Source: Bacteroidales bacterium WCE2004 (GTDB lineage Bacteria; Bacteroidota; Bacteroidia; Bacteroidales; UBA932). From it: DNA of 64,000 bases. Of the stretch, positions 35,266 to 44,009 are shown piece after piece. The notes beneath the pieces are model-generated. The model searched no databases. It had not been told where the DNA came from and saw only the letters and a program-made list of their open reading frames with translations. The position numbers and the translations under genes are program-made. The DNA is taken from NCBI GenBank assembly GCA_900167895.1, contig FUZR01000005.1:62001-126000 (forward strand). Reading direction: 5' to 3'. Each line of letters begins with the position of its first letter. Position 1 is the first letter of the stretch.

Positions 35266-35278
35266 CAGTCCCCAATCA

Positions 35279-35363
35279 GCCCTGATGGCGGAATTGGTAG
35301 ACGCGCTGGACTCAAAATCCAGTGGCCTTTAAAGCCGTGCGGGTTCGATTCCCGCTTGGGGCA
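35279..35363 (+). tRNA. tRNA-Leu (anticodon CAA)
   Basis: 85-nt tRNA with a long variable arm typical of leucine. The acceptor stem pairs GCCCTGA (35279-35285) with TTGGGGC (35356-35362) and has discriminator A at 35363. The anticodon stem CTGGA/TCCAG holds loop CTCAAAA, so the anticodon is CAA, reading UUG. The T arm has GGTTCGATTCC. CCA is not encoded (CGA follows). Confidence 0.96.
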
Positions 35364-35365
35364 CG

Positions 35366-35397
35366 AGAAAAGGGAGCGCAACCGCGCTCCCTTTTCT
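35366..35397 (+). terminator. Terminator after tRNA-Leu
   Basis: A 14-bp stem, 35366-35379 with 35383-35396 (GAAAAGGGAGCGC type arms), A/T-rich at the base, immediately after the tRNA. It can also serve the convergent lipoprotein gene. Confidence 0.8.
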
Positions 35398-35415
35398 GCG
35401 TTTCCGCCCTTCGGG

Positions 35416-36060
35416 CTATTGGAAATCGGCGACGGTCCGGGAGGGATCCCAGACGACCGGCAGGCCGAAGAGACCGCTGGATTCCAGGTATTCTTCGATG
35501 GGAGGCAGTCCGATGCTGCTGCGCAGGCTGTCGAGCGCCGCGGGATCCTCCACGGGCCAGAGATACATCGGCAACGTCTGCGGCAACGTCTGCTCCTCGC
35601 CAAATATGATCGTGCCCGTTATCTTGATCTGCGTACCGTAGATCTGGGGCTTCCCTTCCTCCATCAGGACCCGGTCGTTCAGGGTGGCATAGTCCGACTT
35701 GTCCAGGACGCCCTCTTCGGCCTTAGCCTTGACGAGGTCGAGATATTTTCTGCGGGTTGCGAGGTCGGAGTGGTCGATGACGAGCCAGATGGCCTGATTG
35801 GCCTTGTCGGACAGCCGGGCGGGCCAGCCCTCCTTGTCCAGGATGCCGAACACCGTGGCCTGGTTCAGCGAGTCCGTCAGCGCCATTTCGGTGGAATACG
35901 TCACGATTTCGTCGTACGACAGCGAGGAAAGCACAGTCCATTTGCGCACCTCCTGGTCCTTGTCATATACCTCTTCCAGGATCCGGTTATACCGATTGCT
36001 GCAGCCGCTGACCGCCGCGAGCAGGAAAATGAAAGCGATTCTACAAAGTTTAAGCATCAT
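35416..36060 (-). CDS. DUF6624-like lipoprotein
   Basis: A 214-residue lipoprotein: MMLKLCRIAFIFLLAAVSGC has lipobox VSGC. The body matches what I know of DUF6624: an N-terminal D..R helix, ILDKEGWP, ANQAIWLVIDHSDLATRRKY and, near the C terminus, DRVLMEEGKPQIYGTQ. Family assignment is from motif memory, moderate certainty; function unknown. Start may be at the second Met. Promoter TAAATTTG is 19 bp upstream; single-gene unit. Confidence 0.8.
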   Translation of the reverse strand: MMLKLCRIAFIFLLAAVSGCSNRYNRILEEVYDKDQEVRKWTVLSSLSYDEIVTYSTEMALTDSLNQATVFGILDKEGWPARLSDKANQAIWLVIDHSDLATRRKYLDLVKAKAEEGVLDKSDYATLNDRVLMEEGKPQIYGTQIKITGTIIFGEEQTLPQTLPMYLWPVEDPAALDSLRSSIGLPPIEEYLESSGLFGLPVVWDPSRTVADFQ

Positions 36061-36079
36061 ATAAAGGGATTAATCGCAG

Positions 36080-36087
36080 CAAATTTA
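36080..36087 (-). promoter_or_regulatory. -7 box of the DUF6624-like gene
   Basis: Complement of 36080-36087 reads TAAATTTG, 19 bp before the ATG at 36060. Confidence 0.55.
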
Positions 36088-36122
36088 CGTTTATTCTGCG
36101 GACTCGGCAAGAACGCCTGCTG

Positions 36123-37343
36123 TCACTTCGCAGGCTTATCCACCGGGACGAGGCGCTGGACGAGGAGCGGGGCGGCGAGGTTGCCGGCCACGTTGAGCAG
36201 CGTGGCGGGGATGTCGCAAATGGTGCCGATGATCAGCAGGGCGGCCGCGAAGGAGGGGTCCAGCCCCAGCACCGCGCAGATGAGCAGCTCGCCGGTCATC
36301 CCGCCCACGGGGATGGCGCCCACCACGATGCTTTCCAGCAGCGCCAGGAAGATGACCAGCGCGGCGCCTCCGAGCCCCTGCGGCGGCGCGCCGAAGAAAT
36401 AGAGCGCGAAGAGCACCTTGGCCACGGAAGTGACCACGGAGCCGTTCTTGTGCAGGTTGGTCCCCAGCGGGACGATGCCATCCACGATCTTGTCGCTCAC
36501 GCCCAGCCGGCGCGCCGCGGTCATGTTGACGGGCATGCAGGCGGCCGACGAGCAGGTGCCGACGGCCGTGGCCGACGGCGGGAGCATCTCCTTCCAGAAG
36601 CGTCCGAGCGGGACGTGGCAGAACAGGGCATATAGCGACAGGAAGACCAGATAGCACACGGCGCTGGCGGCGCAGACCACCAGGAAGATCTCGAAATAGT
36701 CCCCCACGATCTGGCCGCCCAGCGCGCCGACGGTGTCGGCGAAATAGCAGCCGATGCCGATGGGCGCGAGCTTCATCACCAGGTCCATCATCTTGATGAC
36801 GACCGCCTCGCCTTCGGCGATGAAGCGCTCCACCAGGGCCGCCTTCTGGCCCAGCAGGGCCACGGCCAGCCCGAACAACGCGGAGAACAGGATCAGCGGG
36901 AGCAGGTGCTCGCGCGACAGCAGCAGGGCGAAGTCGTCGACCGTCAGGGCCGACACGAGCGCGTCGCCCAGGTCCACGCCTTCCGCCATCACGCTGCCCG
37001 CCGCGTCGCCGCCCTGGCCCAGGATCCGGGTGAAGGGATTCCATGCGGACATGAAGCCGAAGGAGAAGACGCCCGCCACGAGCGACATGGCCAGGAACAC
37101 GCCCAGCGCGGTCGCGAGGATCCGCCCGACCGCGCCGCTGCGCTGCATCACCACGAGCGAATGCGCCACGGAGAAGAATACCAGCGGCACCACCAGCATG
37201 AACACCAGGTTGAGGAACAGCATGCCCGGCGCGCGCAGCACCCGGGCGCCGTCCCCGAGGGCCGCGCCCAGCACGCCGCCCACGACCAGCCCTACCAGCA
37301 ACAGGAGCGTCGCGCCGTAATTCTTCAGGAACGTATTCTTCAT
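36123..37343 (-). CDS. Dicarboxylate/amino acid:cation symporter (DAACS family)
   Basis: A 406-residue inner-membrane transporter with about eight helices and two re-entrant hairpins. The family signatures are present: APGMLFLNLVFMLVVPLVFF early, then the serine-rich hairpin LPPSATAVGTCSSAACMPV, and NMTAARRLGV-type helix 7 region followed by GTNLHKNGS. It likely imports C4-dicarboxylates or glutamate/aspartate with Na+ or H+; the substrate cannot be chosen from sequence alone. Start taken at ATG 37343, 7 bp downstream of a -7 box. Confidence 0.9.
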   Translation of the reverse strand: MKNTFLKNYGATLLLLVGLVVGGVLGAALGDGARVLRAPGMLFLNLVFMLVVPLVFFSVAHSLVVMQRSGAVGRILATALGVFLAMSLVAGVFSFGFMSAWNPFTRILGQGGDAAGSVMAEGVDLGDALVSALTVDDFALLLSREHLLPLILFSALFGLAVALLGQKAALVERFIAEGEAVVIKMMDLVMKLAPIGIGCYFADTVGALGGQIVGDYFEIFLVVCAASAVCYLVFLSLYALFCHVPLGRFWKEMLPPSATAVGTCSSAACMPVNMTAARRLGVSDKIVDGIVPLGTNLHKNGSVVTSVAKVLFALYFFGAPPQGLGGAALVIFLALLESIVVGAIPVGGMTGELLICAVLGLDPSFAAALLIIGTICDIPATLLNVAGNLAAPLLVQRLVPVDKPAK

Positions 37344-37350
37344 CTCCTTA

Positions 37351-37358
37351 CAAAGATA
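37351..37358 (-). promoter_or_regulatory. -7 box of the symporter gene
   Basis: Complement of 37351-37358 reads TATCTTTG; the ATG at 37343 is 7 bp away. AAGGAG directly touches the ATG, too close to act as a Shine-Dalgarno. Confidence 0.55.
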
Positions 37359-37404
37359 GGAAAAAGAATGGCCCGACGCGCGATTGCGCCGGGCCATCGT
37401 CATG

Positions 37405-38550
37405 CTAGCGGAAGAGCATCGGGGCGAACTGGTGCAGGGAGCGGCGCCAGGTCAGCCATTCGTGGCCGGTGCCCGGGGACTCGTAGTAGACGTGGTTGAC
37501 GCCGAGGCTGTCGAGGGCGCAGTGCAGGTCATAGATGCCCTTGTACATGCCGGCCGGTTCGTCGGTGCCGATGCTGATGTAGAGGAGATGGTAGTCGTCA
37601 TTGATGGAGGTCGGATACATCTCGCTGTCGCGGCGGTCGCCGGGGCCGCGGCCGGAGCCGCTGAAGCCGCCGATCCAGCCGAAGAGCTCAGGATGGTCCA
37701 GGCCGATGGTGTAGGACTGGAAGCCGCCGAGCGAGAGGCCGCAGATGGCGCGGTGGTCGCGGTCGGCGACGGTGCGGAAGCGCGCGTCGAAGGTCGGGAC
37801 GGTCTCCTCGACCATCACCTTCTCGAAGGCGTCGAAGTTGAACAGGTTGAAGCGGCCGCCCGGCTGCTCGCCGGCCAGCGTGGCCACGCCGTGCTCGCAG
37901 ACGATGATCATCGGCTCGCACTCGCCCGCGGCGATCAGGTTGTCCATGATGTTCTTCATCATGCCCTGGGTGGCCCAGCCGGTCTCATCCTCGCCGGCGC
38001 CGTGCATCAGGTAGAGCACCGGGAAGCGGCGCTCCGGCTCCGAGGCGTACTGGGGCGGGAGATAGACGTAGCAGGTGCGCTCCGCGGCCGTCAGCGCGGA
38101 AGGATATTTCTCGATGCGGATCTCGCCATGCGGGACCTTCTTCTCCAGGTAGTAGTCCACGCCGGCCTCCGGGATCTCGATGCCGCTGCCCCAGTAGAAC
38201 GAACCGAAGAACTGCTGCGTGTTGGGGTCGGCCACCCGCTGGCCGTCCACGTTGAGCATATAGTAGTGGAAACCCGGCACGAGCGGCTCGGAAGTGGCCT
38301 CCCAGATGCCGTCCTCGCCCTTGACCATGTTGTAGCTCTTGCCACCGACGTTCACGGCGACGGAGTCGGCGTCGGGGAAGTCGACGCGGAAGACGGCGCT
38401 GAGGTCGGGATTGACCATCGGGTAGTCGTGGCCGGGAAGGTTGGTGGTTGCAGGGGTCGGCTTGGTGAGGACGCCGACCTGGGTGTTGCCCGCGCAGGAG
38501 GCGAGCACGGCCGCCGCGAGGAGCAGCCCGGAAATGAGGTTGATTTTCAT
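37405..38550 (-). CDS. CE1-type esterase with N-terminal CBM48-like domain, lipoprotein
   Basis: A 381-residue lipoprotein (MKINLISGLLLAAAVLASC, Cys19). Residues ~40-120 form an E-set/CBM48-like domain (VFRVDFPDADSVAVNVGG, WEATSEPLVPGFHYYML). The rest is an alpha/beta hydrolase of the esterase D/feruloyl-esterase type. The nucleophile is in CGLSLGGFQS, the oxyanion region in LYLMHGAGEDETGW and the catalytic His in GTGHEWLTWRRSL. Such proteins deacylate plant polysaccharides (acetyl-xylan, feruloyl esters). No polysaccharide utilisation locus genes flank it, so the substrate is uncertain. Confidence 0.92.
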   Translation of the reverse strand: MKINLISGLLLAAAVLASCAGNTQVGVLTKPTPATTNLPGHDYPMVNPDLSAVFRVDFPDADSVAVNVGGKSYNMVKGEDGIWEATSEPLVPGFHYYMLNVDGQRVADPNTQQFFGSFYWGSGIEIPEAGVDYYLEKKVPHGEIRIEKYPSALTAAERTCYVYLPPQYASEPERRFPVLYLMHGAGEDETGWATQGMMKNIMDNLIAAGECEPMIIVCEHGVATLAGEQPGGRFNLFNFDAFEKVMVEETVPTFDARFRTVADRDHRAICGLSLGGFQSYTIGLDHPELFGWIGGFSGSGRGPGDRRDSEMYPTSINDDYHLLYISIGTDEPAGMYKGIYDLHCALDSLGVNHVYYESPGTGHEWLTWRRSLHQFAPMLFR

Positions 38551-38571
38551 ATACGTGGTTTTCAGTAAAGG

Positions 38572-38579
38572 CAAAGTTA
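38572..38579 (-). promoter_or_regulatory. -7 box of the esterase gene
   Basis: Complement of 38572-38579 reads TAACTTTG, 21 bp before the ATG at 38550. Confidence 0.55.
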
Positions 38580-38595
38580 CGCAATAAATGCGTCG

Positions 38596-38617
38596 GCGCG
38601 ATGGTGAAATATCGCGC
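38596..38617 (-). terminator. Hairpin after the aminopeptidase gene
   Basis: Perfect 7-bp stem GCGCGAT/ATCGCGC with an 8-nt loop, 28 bp after the stop at 38645. No T-run follows, so termination here is uncertain. Confidence 0.35.
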
Positions 38618-38644
38618 AATTCGGTCATAATCTTTGGAAAATCC

Positions 38645-40399
38645 TTACACCGGGCGGGTCTTGTCCCGCAACCAGTCGGCGATCTCGCCGGGCAGGTGCG
38701 GGGAGAGCGCCTGCCGGACACGCTCGTGGTAGGCGTTGAGCCAGTCGATCTCGGCGCGGTCCAGCAGCGACAGGTCGAGCGCGTCCGTCTCGAAATGGCA
38801 GAGCGTGAGCGGCTCGAAGGCGAGCCAGCGGCCGAATTCCGAGACGCCGGCCTCCACGCAGAGGAGCAGATTCTCATGCCGCACGCCGTGCTTTCCCTCG
38901 CGGTAGATGCCCGGCTCGTCGGAGACGACCATTCCGGGCTCGAAGGGGACGGGGTTGAGGTTCTGCCGGATGTCGTGCGGTCCCTCGTGCACGCCGAGGA
39001 ACCAGCCCACGCCGTGGCCCGTGCCGTGTCCGAAGTTGCGCTTGCTGCGCCAGAGCGGCGCGCGGGCGAGGACGTCCAGCCGGCAGCCGGGCGTCCCTTC
39101 GGGGAAGACGGCCATCGCGAGGGCGATGTGGCCCTTGAGCACGAGCGTATAGTCCTCGCGCTCCAGCGCGGAAAGGCGTCCCATCGGGACGGTGCGCGTG
39201 ATGTCTGTGGTGCCGCAGGTATACTGCCCGCCCGAGTCGCACAGGTACAGCCCCTCGTCGCGGATCACCGGCGCATAGTTGTGCGGGGTGATGTAGTGGG
39301 GCAGCGCGGCGCCGGGGCCATAGGCGGAGATGGTCTCGAAGCTGTCGCCCAGGTAGCCCTCGCGGTCGCCGCGCAGCTGGCCGAGCTTGACGGCGGCATC
39401 CCATTCGGTGATTCCGCGCCCCGCGGCCACGGACTTCTCCAGCCAGTAGAGGTAGCGCTCCATGGCGATGCCGTCCTGCAGGTGCGCCTCGCGCATCCCG
39501 GCGATCTCGCGGGCGTTCTTGACGGCCTTGCGCAGCCCGACGGGGCTCGTGCCCTCTTCGAGGGCGACGCCGTCGGACGCCAGGGTGGAATAGAGCTGGT
39601 AGTTGAGGCTGGCCGCGTCCACGAAGAGGCGGCCCTGGAATTCGGAGGGGAGGTAGTCGATGTCGGAATAGGGATGCAGGCGCACCCCGTCCGCCTCGAG
39701 GATGCTGAAGGTGGCGCGGGTCTGCGGGTCTTCGACCTTCTCCTTGACCACGTACCAGCACACCTCGGAGCGCGTGACGAGCAGGTAGCTGATCACGAGC
39801 GGGTTGTATTCGATGTCGGAGGCGCGGACGTTGAGGAGCCAGGCGATCTCGTCGAGCGCCGTCAGCAGGATGCCGTCGCAGTCCTGCTCGCGCAGGAAGG
39901 CGCGCAGCCAGGAGATCTTTTCCCTGCGGGTCTCGCCGGGGTCCACCGTGAAGATGGGCGTCTGCGGGATGGCCGGGCGGTCCGCCCAGAATCTGTCCAG
40001 CAGGTCGGGGACGCTGAGGACGGTCCCCGGCAGCGACTGCGCGAAACCGGCGCCCGTGCACAGGCCGTCCACGGCGATGAGGGCGTCGTCGCCGAACTGC
40101 TGCCGCAGCCAGTCGGGGATGGGGACCTGCTCCGGCACGCGCATCTTGTGGAGCGCGATGCCCGTGCCAGCCAGCTGCTGCTCCGCCTGGATGAAGTAGC
40201 GCGTGTCCGTCCAGAGGCCGGCGTGGTCGAGCGTGACCACGAGGTCGCCGGCTTCGCCGGTGAATCCCGACAGCCATTCCACCTGCTTCCAGCGCTCGGC
40301 GGGATACTCGCTGCAATGGGGGTCGGAACCGGTGACGACCACGGCGTCCCAGCCCTTGGCGCGCATCAGGGTGCGCAGCATTTCGATTCTTTCAGCCAT
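38645..40399 (-). CDS. pepP: Xaa-Pro aminopeptidase (M24B)
   Basis: A 584-residue three-domain aminopeptidase P: two N-terminal creatinase-type domains and a C-terminal pita-bread catalytic domain. Metal ligands are visible in CDSGGQYTCGTTDITRTV (two Asp), GTGHGVGWFLGVHEGP (His), VVSDEPGIYREG (Glu) and RHENLLLC (Glu). It cleaves Xaa-Pro at peptide N termini. No signal peptide, so cytoplasmic. Start is ATG 40399, only 33 bp from the divergent dusB start. Confidence 0.94.
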   Translation of the reverse strand: MAERIEMLRTLMRAKGWDAVVVTGSDPHCSEYPAERWKQVEWLSGFTGEAGDLVVTLDHAGLWTDTRYFIQAEQQLAGTGIALHKMRVPEQVPIPDWLRQQFGDDALIAVDGLCTGAGFAQSLPGTVLSVPDLLDRFWADRPAIPQTPIFTVDPGETRREKISWLRAFLREQDCDGILLTALDEIAWLLNVRASDIEYNPLVISYLLVTRSEVCWYVVKEKVEDPQTRATFSILEADGVRLHPYSDIDYLPSEFQGRLFVDAASLNYQLYSTLASDGVALEEGTSPVGLRKAVKNAREIAGMREAHLQDGIAMERYLYWLEKSVAAGRGITEWDAAVKLGQLRGDREGYLGDSFETISAYGPGAALPHYITPHNYAPVIRDEGLYLCDSGGQYTCGTTDITRTVPMGRLSALEREDYTLVLKGHIALAMAVFPEGTPGCRLDVLARAPLWRSKRNFGHGTGHGVGWFLGVHEGPHDIRQNLNPVPFEPGMVVSDEPGIYREGKHGVRHENLLLCVEAGVSEFGRWLAFEPLTLCHFETDALDLSLLDRAEIDWLNAYHERVRQALSPHLPGEIADWLRDKTRPV

Positions 40400-40405
40400 A
40401 CCATA

Positions 40406-40413
40406 CAAATATA
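40406..40413 (-). promoter_or_regulatory. -7 box of the aminopeptidase gene
   Basis: Complement of 40406-40413 reads TATATTTG, 6 bp before the ATG at 40399. Only 5 bp separate it from the divergent dusB box. Confidence 0.55.
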
Positions 40414-40418
40414 ATTAT

Positions 40419-40426
40419 TATTTTTG
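40419..40426 (+). promoter_or_regulatory. -7 box of dusB-lpxK
   Basis: TATTTTTG, 6 bp before the ATG at 40433. The expected -33 region falls within the aminopeptidase start. Confidence 0.5.
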
Positions 40427-40432
40427 CATGGT

Positions 40433-41428
40433 ATGAAGATAGGGAACCTGGATCTGGGAGAGCGCCCGCTGCTGCTCGCGCCGATGGAGGACGTCACGGA
40501 CGTCTCCTTCCGCGTGCTCTGCCGCGAGCAGGGCGCGGACATGGTCTATACGGAGTTCGTCAACTCCGACGGCCTGGTGCGCGACGTCCCCAAGACCATC
40601 GCCAAGATGCATACGCTGGAGGAGGAGGCCCCCGTGGGCATCCAGATCTACGGCCAGCACCCCGACGCGATGGTGGAGGCGGCCCGGATGGCCGACCGGG
40701 CGGCGGAGCTCGCCGGCGGCCACGGCGCCGACCTGGTGGACATCAACTTTGGCTGCCCGGTGAGCAAGATCGCCGGCCGCGGCGCCGGTTCCGGGATGAT
40801 GCGTGAGCCGGACAAGATGGTGGCCATCACCAAGGCCGTCGTGGAGGCGGTCGGCAAGCCCGTCACGGTCAAGACCCGCCTGGGCTGGGACGACAGCTCC
40901 AAGATCATCGTCGAGCTCGCCGAGCGCCTGCAGGACGTGGGCATCGCCGCGCTGACCATCCACGGCCGCACGCGCTGCCAGCTCTACAAGGGCGCCGCCG
41001 ACTGGACGCTGATCGGGGCCGTCAAGGCCAATCCCCGGATGCATATCCCCATCATCGGCAACGGCGACATCACCGACGGTCCGTCCGCGCGCCAGGCCTT
41101 CGAGCGCTACGGCGTGGACGGCGTGATGATCGGCCGTGCGACCTTCGGCCACCCGTGGATCTTCCGCGAGATCAAATACTACCTCGAGCACGGCGAGCCA
41201 ATGCCCGACCTGACCGTGGCGGAGAAGGTCGCCCTGGCGCGTCGCCACCTCGCCCTGTCCCTGAAGTACAAGGGCGAGCCGCGCGGCATCTACGAGATGC
41301 GCCGCCACCTTTCCTGCTATTTCAAGGGCCTGCCCGATTTCAAGGAGACCCGCATGCGGATGGTCACGACCCTGGACGTGGCCGAATTGCAAGATATCCT
41401 GGATTCCATCGAAAAGCGCTATGATTGA
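40433..41428 (+). CDS. dusB: tRNA-dihydrouridine synthase (DusB type)
   Basis: A 331-residue FMN enzyme reducing uridines in tRNA. LLLAPMEDVTDVSFRVLCRE begins the TIM barrel. DINFGCPVSKIAGRGAGSGM contains the catalytic Cys, TIHGRTRCQLYKGAADW and the FMN-phosphate site IGNGDI and MIGRATFGHPW follow. A second ATG at 40428 is out of frame. It overlaps lpxK by 8 bp, so the two form an operon. Confidence 0.95.
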   Translation: MKIGNLDLGERPLLLAPMEDVTDVSFRVLCREQGADMVYTEFVNSDGLVRDVPKTIAKMHTLEEEAPVGIQIYGQHPDAMVEAARMADRAAELAGGHGADLVDINFGCPVSKIAGRGAGSGMMREPDKMVAITKAVVEAVGKPVTVKTRLGWDDSSKIIVELAERLQDVGIAALTIHGRTRCQLYKGAADWTLIGAVKANPRMHIPIIGNGDITDGPSARQAFERYGVDGVMIGRATFGHPWIFREIKYYLEHGEPMPDLTVAEKVALARRHLALSLKYKGEPRGIYEMRRHLSCYFKGLPDFKETRMRMVTTLDVAELQDILDSIEKRYD

Positions 41429-42545
41429 CAAGATCCTCCTTTTCCCCTACTATCTGGTCCTGAAGCTGCGCGACCGCCGCTTCAGCCGGCCCGGCCGCAA
41501 GTTCCACTACGCCGACGTGCCCACCCTGTGTATCGGCAACGTGACCGTCGGCGGCACGGGCAAGACTCCGCACGTGGAGATGGTCCTGCGCCTGCTGAAG
41601 CAGAACCCCGAATGGGGCGGCCGGCAGTTTGCCGTCCTTTCGCGCGGCTACAAGCGCGAGAGCCGCGGTTTCCAGCAGGTGACCGCGAGCGGCAGCGCGA
41701 CGATGTTCGGCGACGAGCCGCTCCAGATCAAGAAGAAATTCCCGCAGGTGGTCGTGGCCGTGGACAAGGACCGCGTGGAGGGCGCCGACCTGCTGGTGCA
41801 TCCCGAGAAGCTCCAGGGGCGCAAGTGGGCGCGCCGGTGCTGGAACCGCGAGTTCCCGGCGGCGGACTACATCGTCCTCGACGACGCCTTCCAGTACCGA
41901 CGGCTCAAGGCCACCAAGACGGTCGTCCTGGTGGACTACAACCGCCCGGTCCACAAAGACATGCTCCTCCCGCTGGGTCGCCTGCGCGACCTCCCCGAGC
42001 GGATCTACGACGCCGACGTGCTGATCGTGACCAAGTGTCCGGAGACCCTGGACGACGACGCCCGCATCCGGTTCGTCAGCCAGATGGGCTTCACCGGATA
42101 CCTCCCGTCCGCGTTCGGGGCGACCAACCCCAGGGGGCGCCACCAGCAGATCTTCTTCACGACCGTCCGCTACGGACAGGCCGAGGGTGTGTTCCCCACG
42201 GCGGAGCCGCGCTTCGTCTATTCCAAGAAGACGATCGTCCTGACCGGCATCGCCAAGGACGGCCCGCTCCGCTCCTTCCTGAGCGACACCTACAAGATCG
42301 TCAAGCGCTTCTCCTTCCCGGACCACCACCGCTTCGCGTGGAAGGACATCAACCGCCTGCAGGACGCCTCCAAGGAGCAGCCGACGGCGGCGATCATCAC
42401 GACGGAGAAGGACGCCCAGCGCCTGCTGGACTACTCCGGCATGCCGGAAGGGTTGATGCAGCGCCTGTTCTACATCCCGATCGAGGCGGACTTCCTGTCG
42501 GAAGAGGAGCGGACGGCATTCACGGAATTCATCACCCGCCTATAA
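41421..42545 (+). CDS. lpxK: Tetraacyldisaccharide 4'-kinase
   Basis: A 374-residue membrane-associated kinase phosphorylating the 4' position of the lipid A precursor. Walker A is VTVGGTGKTPHVE (around residue 40), preceded by FHYADVPTLCIGN. DDAFQYRRLKATKTVVLVDY and PLGRLRDLPERI are conserved. With lpxH at 16111 it is the second lipid A gene in the window. Ends at a bidirectional terminator. Confidence 0.95.
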   Translation: MIDKILLFPYYLVLKLRDRRFSRPGRKFHYADVPTLCIGNVTVGGTGKTPHVEMVLRLLKQNPEWGGRQFAVLSRGYKRESRGFQQVTASGSATMFGDEPLQIKKKFPQVVVAVDKDRVEGADLLVHPEKLQGRKWARRCWNREFPAADYIVLDDAFQYRRLKATKTVVLVDYNRPVHKDMLLPLGRLRDLPERIYDADVLIVTKCPETLDDDARIRFVSQMGFTGYLPSAFGATNPRGRHQQIFFTTVRYGQAEGVFPTAEPRFVYSKKTIVLTGIAKDGPLRSFLSDTYKIVKRFSFPDHHRFAWKDINRLQDASKEQPTAAIITTEKDAQRLLDYSGMPEGLMQRLFYIPIEADFLSEEERTAFTEFITRL

Positions 42546-42546
42546 G

Positions 42547-42577
42547 AAAAACCCCGGCCGCGAAGCCGGGGTTTTCC
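42547..42577. terminator. Bidirectional terminator between lpxK and frr
   Basis: Stem AAAACCCCGGC / GCCGGGGTTTT with loop CGCGAA, flanked by A-run and T-run, so usable from both sides. Confidence 0.9.
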
Positions 42578-42599
42578 ATATCGCAGGGGAGCGCCGTCG

Positions 42600-43169
42600 C
42601 TAGACGGTCAGGATCTCCTTCTCCTTGGCGGCGACGAGTTCGTCGACGCGCTTGACATTCTTGTCGGTCAGCTTCTGCACCTCGGCTTCGGCTTCTTTCT
42701 CGGTGTCCTCGGACATGCCGTCGTTCTTCTGGGCCTTCTTCAGGACCTCGATGCCGTCGCGGCGGGCGTTGCGCACCACGACCTTGGCCTGCTCGCCGGC
42801 GGCCTTGGCCTTCTTGATGAGGTCCTTGCGGCGGTCCTCCGTGAGCGCCGGGACGGCGCAGCGGATCACCTCGCCGTTGTTGGACGGGGTCAGGCCGAGG
42901 TTGGCGTCGATGATCGCCTTCTCGATCTTGTTGATGAGGTTCTTCTCCCAGGGCTGCAGCGCGAGGGTCTTGACGTCCGGGGCGGAGATGGAGGCCACCT
43001 GGTGCAGCGGGGTGGGGGTACCGTAGTAGTCGATGGTCACGCCGTTGAATATGGCAGGGTTGGCCTTGCCGACACGGTAGGACTTGAGGTCCTCCTCGAG
43101 GAAGTTGAGGGCTTCCTGCATCTTGCCATCGGTCTGGTTGATGATTTCTTTGGCTTGTTCGGTCAACAT
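42600..43169 (-). CDS. frr: Ribosome recycling factor
   Basis: A 189-residue RRF that with EF-G splits post-termination ribosomes. DLKSYRVGKANPAIFNGVTI, PWEKNLINKIEKAI and EDRRKDLIKKAKAAGEQAKV are diagnostic. It lies 44 bp after pyrH in the same direction, a common pairing. Confidence 0.97.
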   Translation of the reverse strand: MLTEQAKEIINQTDGKMQEALNFLEEDLKSYRVGKANPAIFNGVTIDYYGTPTPLHQVASISAPDVKTLALQPWEKNLINKIEKAIIDANLGLTPSNNGEVIRCAVPALTEDRRKDLIKKAKAAGEQAKVVVRNARRDGIEVLKKAQKNDGMSEDTEKEAEAEVQKLTDKNVKRVDELVAAKEKEILTV

Positions 43170-43213
43170 ATCTTCTTGAGTTGTGTGTTAATAGTCCTAT
43201 TGATATACGCGCG

Positions 43214-43912
43214 TTACGCGTGCACGACTGTGCCGATCTTCTCTCCGTTCAACAGCCGTGCCAGATTGCCGTCCTGCTCGACGTTGAAGACGATGATGGG
43301 GATGGGCCCCTGCTCGCAGAGGGCGAAGGCGGTCAGGTCCATGACCTTGAGCTTGTCGGAGATCGCCTTGGAGAAGGTGAGCTCGTCGTAGCGCGTGGCG
43401 TTGGGGTCCTTCTCGGGGTCGGCGGTGTAGACGCCGTCCACGCGCGTGCCCTTCAGCAGCGCGTCCGCGCCGATCTCGAGGGCGCGCAGCGCGGCGCCGG
43501 AGTCGGTGGTGAAGAAAGGATTGCCGGTGCCGCCGGCGATGAGGGCCACGCCGCCGCGCTCCAGCACGGCAATGGCGTCTTCCTTGCGGTAATAGTGGGC
43601 GACGGGCTGCATCGGCGTGGCGGTGAAGACTTCCGCCTCCACGCCCAGACTGCGGACCGCGCCGGCGATGGCGAGGGCGTTCATCACGGTGGCGAGCATG
43701 CCCATGCGGTCGCCCGTGATGCGGTCGAAGCCTTTGCCGAGTCCCTGCAGGCCGCGGAAGAAATTGCCGCCTCCGTTGACGACTGCGACCTGGTGTCCGG
43801 CCTTCACGGCCTCCACGATCTCCCGGGCATAGCGGACGAGATATTTCTCGTCGATTCCTTTGCCGGCGGGGCCGCCCAGACTCTCTCCGCTCAGCTTCAA
43901 CAATACTCTCAT
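43214..43912 (-). CDS. pyrH: UMP kinase
   Basis: A 232-residue amino-acid-kinase-fold UMP kinase. RVLLKLSGESLGGPAGKGID at the start, VVNGGGNFFRG, DRMGMLATVMNALA and GTGNPFFTTDSGAALRA are standard. It makes UDP for RNA and nucleotide sugars. First gene of pyrH-frr; a -7 box is 20 bp upstream. Confidence 0.97.
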   Translation of the reverse strand: MRVLLKLSGESLGGPAGKGIDEKYLVRYAREIVEAVKAGHQVAVVNGGGNFFRGLQGLGKGFDRITGDRMGMLATVMNALAIAGAVRSLGVEAEVFTATPMQPVAHYYRKEDAIAVLERGGVALIAGGTGNPFFTTDSGAALRALEIGADALLKGTRVDGVYTADPEKDPNATRYDELTFSKAISDKLKVMDLTAFALCEQGPIPIIVFNVEQDGNLARLLNGEKIGTVVHA

Positions 43913-43932
43913 GGCTTCTTTATTATGGAAAA

Positions 43933-43964
43933 CAAATTTATTGGAAAATTATGGAACTTGCAAG
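43933..43964 (-). promoter_or_regulatory. pyrH-frr promoter
   Basis: On the minus strand CTTG (complement of 43961-43964), 20 bp, TAAATTTG (complement of 43933-43940), 20 bp before the ATG. Confidence 0.55.
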
Positions 43965-43972
43965 ATTTGGGC

Positions 43973-43980
43973 TATATTTG
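43973..43980 (+). promoter_or_regulatory. -7 box of the frdC-like gene
   Basis: TATATTTG, with the ATG 29 bp downstream at 44010; -33 not clear and the area overlaps the divergent pyrH promoter. Confidence 0.55.
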
Positions 43981-44009
43981 CACTCTGAACTAGCTTAAAT
44001 CCAAACACG

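Noticed and set aside
37344..37349. AAGGAG before the symporter gene as a Shine-Dalgarno
   Set aside because: It touches the ATG directly; spacing of 0 bp cannot work for ribosome binding.
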